Origin: Citrobacter portucalensis
GTDB lineage: Bacteria; Pseudomonadota; Gammaproteobacteria; Enterobacterales; Enterobacteriaceae
Reading direction: 5' to 3'
DNA length: 64,000 bases
Assembly: GCF_002042885.1 (NCBI RefSeq)
Contig: NZ_MVFY01000012.1
Location: 1 to 64,000 of the forward strand
Positions 62,044-64,000 of this stretch are shown here, piece by piece; positions within the stretch are counted from its first letter, which is position 1; each line of letters opens with the position of its first letter. The translations under genes and the position numbers were made by a program. The notes below the pieces were generated by a model. The model had not been told where the DNA came from and searched no databases. It saw only the letters and a program-made list of their open reading frames with translations.

Positions 62044-63237
62044 GTGTTTCAAAAAGTTGACGCCTACGCCGGCGACCCGATTTTATCGCTCATGGAGCGC
62101 TTCAAAGAAGATTCACGTAGCGACAAAGTGAATCTCAGCATCGGCCTGTATTACAACGAAGACGGCATTATTCCTCAGCTTAAAGCTGTGGCGGAAGCGG
62201 AAGCCCGCCTCAATGCCAAACCGCATGGCGCTTCGCTGTATCTGCCGATGGAAGGTCTGAACACGTATCGCCATACTATTGCGCCGCTGCTGTTTGGCGC
62301 AGAACATCCGGTTCTCCAGCAGCAGCGCGTCGCAACCATTCAGACGCTGGGCGGCTCCGGTGCGTTAAAGGTTGGCGCAGACTTCCTGAAACGTTATTTC
62401 CCTGATTCTGGCGTGTGGGTCAGCGATCCGACCTGGGAAAACCATATTGCGATTTTTGAAGGTGCCGGATTCGAAGTAAGCACTTACCCATGGTATGACG
62501 ACACGACCAACGGTGTGCGTTTCAACGACCTGCTGGCAACGCTGAATACCCTACCGGCGCGCAGCATCGTGCTGCTACATCCGTGCTGCCATAACCCGAC
62601 AGGGGCGGATTTAACGCCTGCGCAGTGGGATAGCGTTATTGAGATCCTGAAAGCACGCGATCTAATTCCGTTCCTGGACATTGCTTACCAGGGCTTTGGT
62701 GGTGGAATGGAAGACGATGCCTATGCGATTCGCGCCATTGCCAGCGCCGGATTGCCTGCTCTGGTCAGTAACTCATTCTCGAAGATTTTCTCCTTATACG
62801 GCGAGCGTGTCGGCGGACTGTCAGTGGTATGTGAAGACGCTGAAGCCGCTAGCCGCGTGCTGGGGCAGCTAAAAGCGACGGTGCGTCGGAACTACTCCAG
62901 CCCGCCAAACTTTGGTGCGCAGGTAGTTGCCGCGGTACTGGGTGATGACGCGCTGAAAGCCAGTTGGCAGGCGGAAGTTGAAGAGATGCGTACCCGCATT
63001 CTGGCGATGCGCCAGGAGTTGGTTAATGTATTGAATACGGAGATCCCAGGCCGTAACTTTGACTACCTGCTGCAACAGCGCGGGATGTTCAGCTATACCG
63101 GGCTTAGCGCAGCCCAGGTTGATCGTCTGCGCGATGAGTTCGGTGTATACCTGATCGCCAGCGGTCGCATGTGCGTGGCCGGGTTGAATCACGGTAACGT
63201 GCAGCGCGTGGCGAAGGCATTTGCCGCCGTCATGTAA
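62044..63237 (+). CDS. tyrB: tyrosine (aromatic-amino-acid) aminotransferase
   Basis: TyrB transaminates phenylpyruvate, 4-hydroxyphenylpyruvate and branched keto acids with glutamate. The GTG at 62044 with GGAG 8 nt upstream gives 397 residues as in E. coli, where GTG is also used; an upstream ATG at 61936 adds 36 unconserved residues over REP DNA. The PLP Lys is in [16 protein letters not shown] (about 247), and substrate Arg in ASGRMCVAG (about 375). Confidence 0.97.
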   Translation: MFQKVDAYAGDPILSLMERFKEDSRSDKVNLSIGLYYNEDGIIPQLKAVAEAEARLNAKPHGASLYLPMEGLNTYRHTIAPLLFGAEHPVLQQQRVATIQTLGGSGALKVGADFLKRYFPDSGVWVSDPTWENHIAIFEGAGFEVSTYPWYDDTTNGVRFNDLLATLNTLPARSIVLLHPCCHNPTGADLTPAQWDSVIEILKARDLIPFLDIAYQGFGGGMEDDAYAIRAIASAGLPALVSNSFSKIFSLYGERVGGLSVVCEDAEAASRVLGQLKATVRRNYSSPPNFGAQVVAAVLGDDALKASWQAEVEEMRTRILAMRQELVNVLNTEIPGRNFDYLLQQRGMFSYTGLSAAQVDRLRDEFGVYLIASGRMCVAGLNHGNVQRVAKAFAAVM

Positions 63238-63245
63238 CCGACTTT

Positions 63246-63280
63246 GCAGGCCTGATAAGCGTCGCGCCATCAGGCCTTTT
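63246..63280 (+). repeat. REP unit doubling as tyrB terminator
   Basis: CAGGCCTGATAAGCG...CGCCATCAGGCC followed by TTTTT forms a palindrome with a T run, 9 nt after the tyrB stop. Confidence 0.75.
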
Positions 63281-63420
63281 TCCAATGTGATCGTGCTCCT
63301 TTTCCAGGACAAAACCAGAGAAAATCCTTCCTTTCCCTCCCCCTAAGGGGTAAGGTCAGATAGTTTTTTGACCAGTTGTTAATAAAAAAATGATAACTAA
63401 CTGACTACTTAGGGAAAAAT

Positions 63421-64000
63421 ATGCGCAAGTTTACGTTGGCACTGAGTGCCGTTTGTTTATTATTCACGCTAAATCAGCCAGCCCAGGCACTCGTTTCTTC
63501 TCCCTCTCAGCTCAATCCAGGCACTAACGTTGCAAAGCTCGCTGAGCAGGCTCCCATTCACTGGGTCTCCGTGGCACAAATTGAAAACAGCCTGACCGGA
63601 CGTCCGCCGATGGCCGTCGGGTTTGATATCGATGACACTGTCCTCTTTTCCAGCCCAGGCTTCTGGCGCGGTAAAAAAACGTATTCTCCGGACAGTGAGG
63701 ATTACCTGAAGAATCCGGCCTTCTGGGAAAAAATGAACAATGGCTGGGACGAGTTTAGTATTCCAAAAGAAGTCGCGCGCCAACTGATTGATATGCACGT
63801 GCGTCGCGGTGACAGCATCTTTTTCGTGACCGGGCGTAGCCAGACGAAGACTGAAACGGTGTCGAAAACGTTGTCTGATAACTTTCACATCCCAGCTGGA
63901 AATATGAATCCGGTCATTTTTGCCGGCGACAAGCCGGGTCAGAACACCAAAACGCAGTGGCTGCAGGATAAAAATATCCGCATGTTCTACGGTGACTCCG
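63421..64000 (+). CDS. aphA: class B acid phosphatase AphA (3' end outside window)
   Basis: The frame opens at ATG 63421 (GGGAAA upstream) and runs off the window after 193 codons of an expected 237. A signal peptide ([23 protein letters not shown]) precedes the mature periplasmic enzyme. The DDDD-phosphatase motif [13 protein letters not shown] (nucleophile Asp) and [13 protein letters not shown] are visible. It hydrolyses phosphomonoesters and transfers phosphate. In the gap before it (63281-63420) I see no further gene. Confidence 0.97.
   Translation, partial: MRKFTLALSAVCLLFTLNQPAQALVSSPSQLNPGTNVAKLAEQAPIHWVSVAQIENSLTGRPPMAVGFDIDDTVLFSSPGFWRGKKTYSPDSEDYLKNPAFWEKMNNGWDEFSIPKEVARQLIDMHVRRGDSIFFVTGRSQTKTETVSKTLSDNFHIPAGNMNPVIFAGDKPGQNTKTQWLQDKNIRMFYGDS

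Noticed and set aside
62020-62044. TyrR box overlapping the tyrB start
   Set aside because: TGTAAA is present but the other half (TTTACA) is not, so the site could not be supported by eye.

Overview
The window is a chromosomal segment of an enterobacterium close to Escherichia and Salmonella. Gene order follows the E. coli metA-aceBAK-iclR-metH-lysC-pgi-mal-ubiCA-plsB-lexA-dnaB-alr-tyrB-aphA block almost gene for gene, and most products read as clear orthologues. Three things point to Citrobacter rather than Escherichia: a complete L-sorbose operon between pepE and rluF, a panS-type transporter between yjbD and lysC, and no arpA between aceK and iclR. The genus is inference from synteny and content.

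Layout: 1-340 holds the 5S gene ending an rRNA operon and a REP cluster. 343-14456 holds yjaB, metA, the glyoxylate operon aceBAK with its repressor iclR, metH, yjbB and pepE. 14567-16407 is a small accessory patch: a HigBA/RelE-like toxin-antitoxin pair, a P-loop ATPase gene broken by one stop codon, and a 5'-truncated reading frame. 16457-23002 is the L-sorbose operon (sorC, D, F, B, A, M, E) plus a shikimate-dehydrogenase-like gene at its end, all on the minus strand. 23472-24616 is rluF/yjbD. 24690-28770 is a four-gene minus-strand operon of unknown substrate (EIIC-like transporter with a novel-looking N-terminal domain, TIM-barrel protein, HAD phosphatase, DeoR repressor). panS, lysC and pgi follow.

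33745-37574 is the yjbEFGH exopolysaccharide operon. 37672-40194 has an orphan hexapeptide acetyltransferase, psiE and xylE. 40519-48231 is the maltose regulon, malEFG and malK-lamB-malM, divergent around a control region with CRP and MalT sites. 48412-63237 runs through ubiCA, plsB, dgkA, lexA-dinF, yjbJ, zur, a cupin gene, dusA, pspG, qorA, dnaB, alr and tyrB. aphA runs off the right end.

Most of the window is conserved core. The points most worth following are: the lysC leader, which lacks any lysine riboswitch; the 24690-28770 operon; a REP element that supplies the C-terminus of AceK; a roughly 100-bp dispersed repeat whose two copies show a compensatory base change in a hairpin; and a set of inverted repeats before sorC that look like SorC operators. 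REP/BIME repeats occur in at least twelve intergenic gaps.
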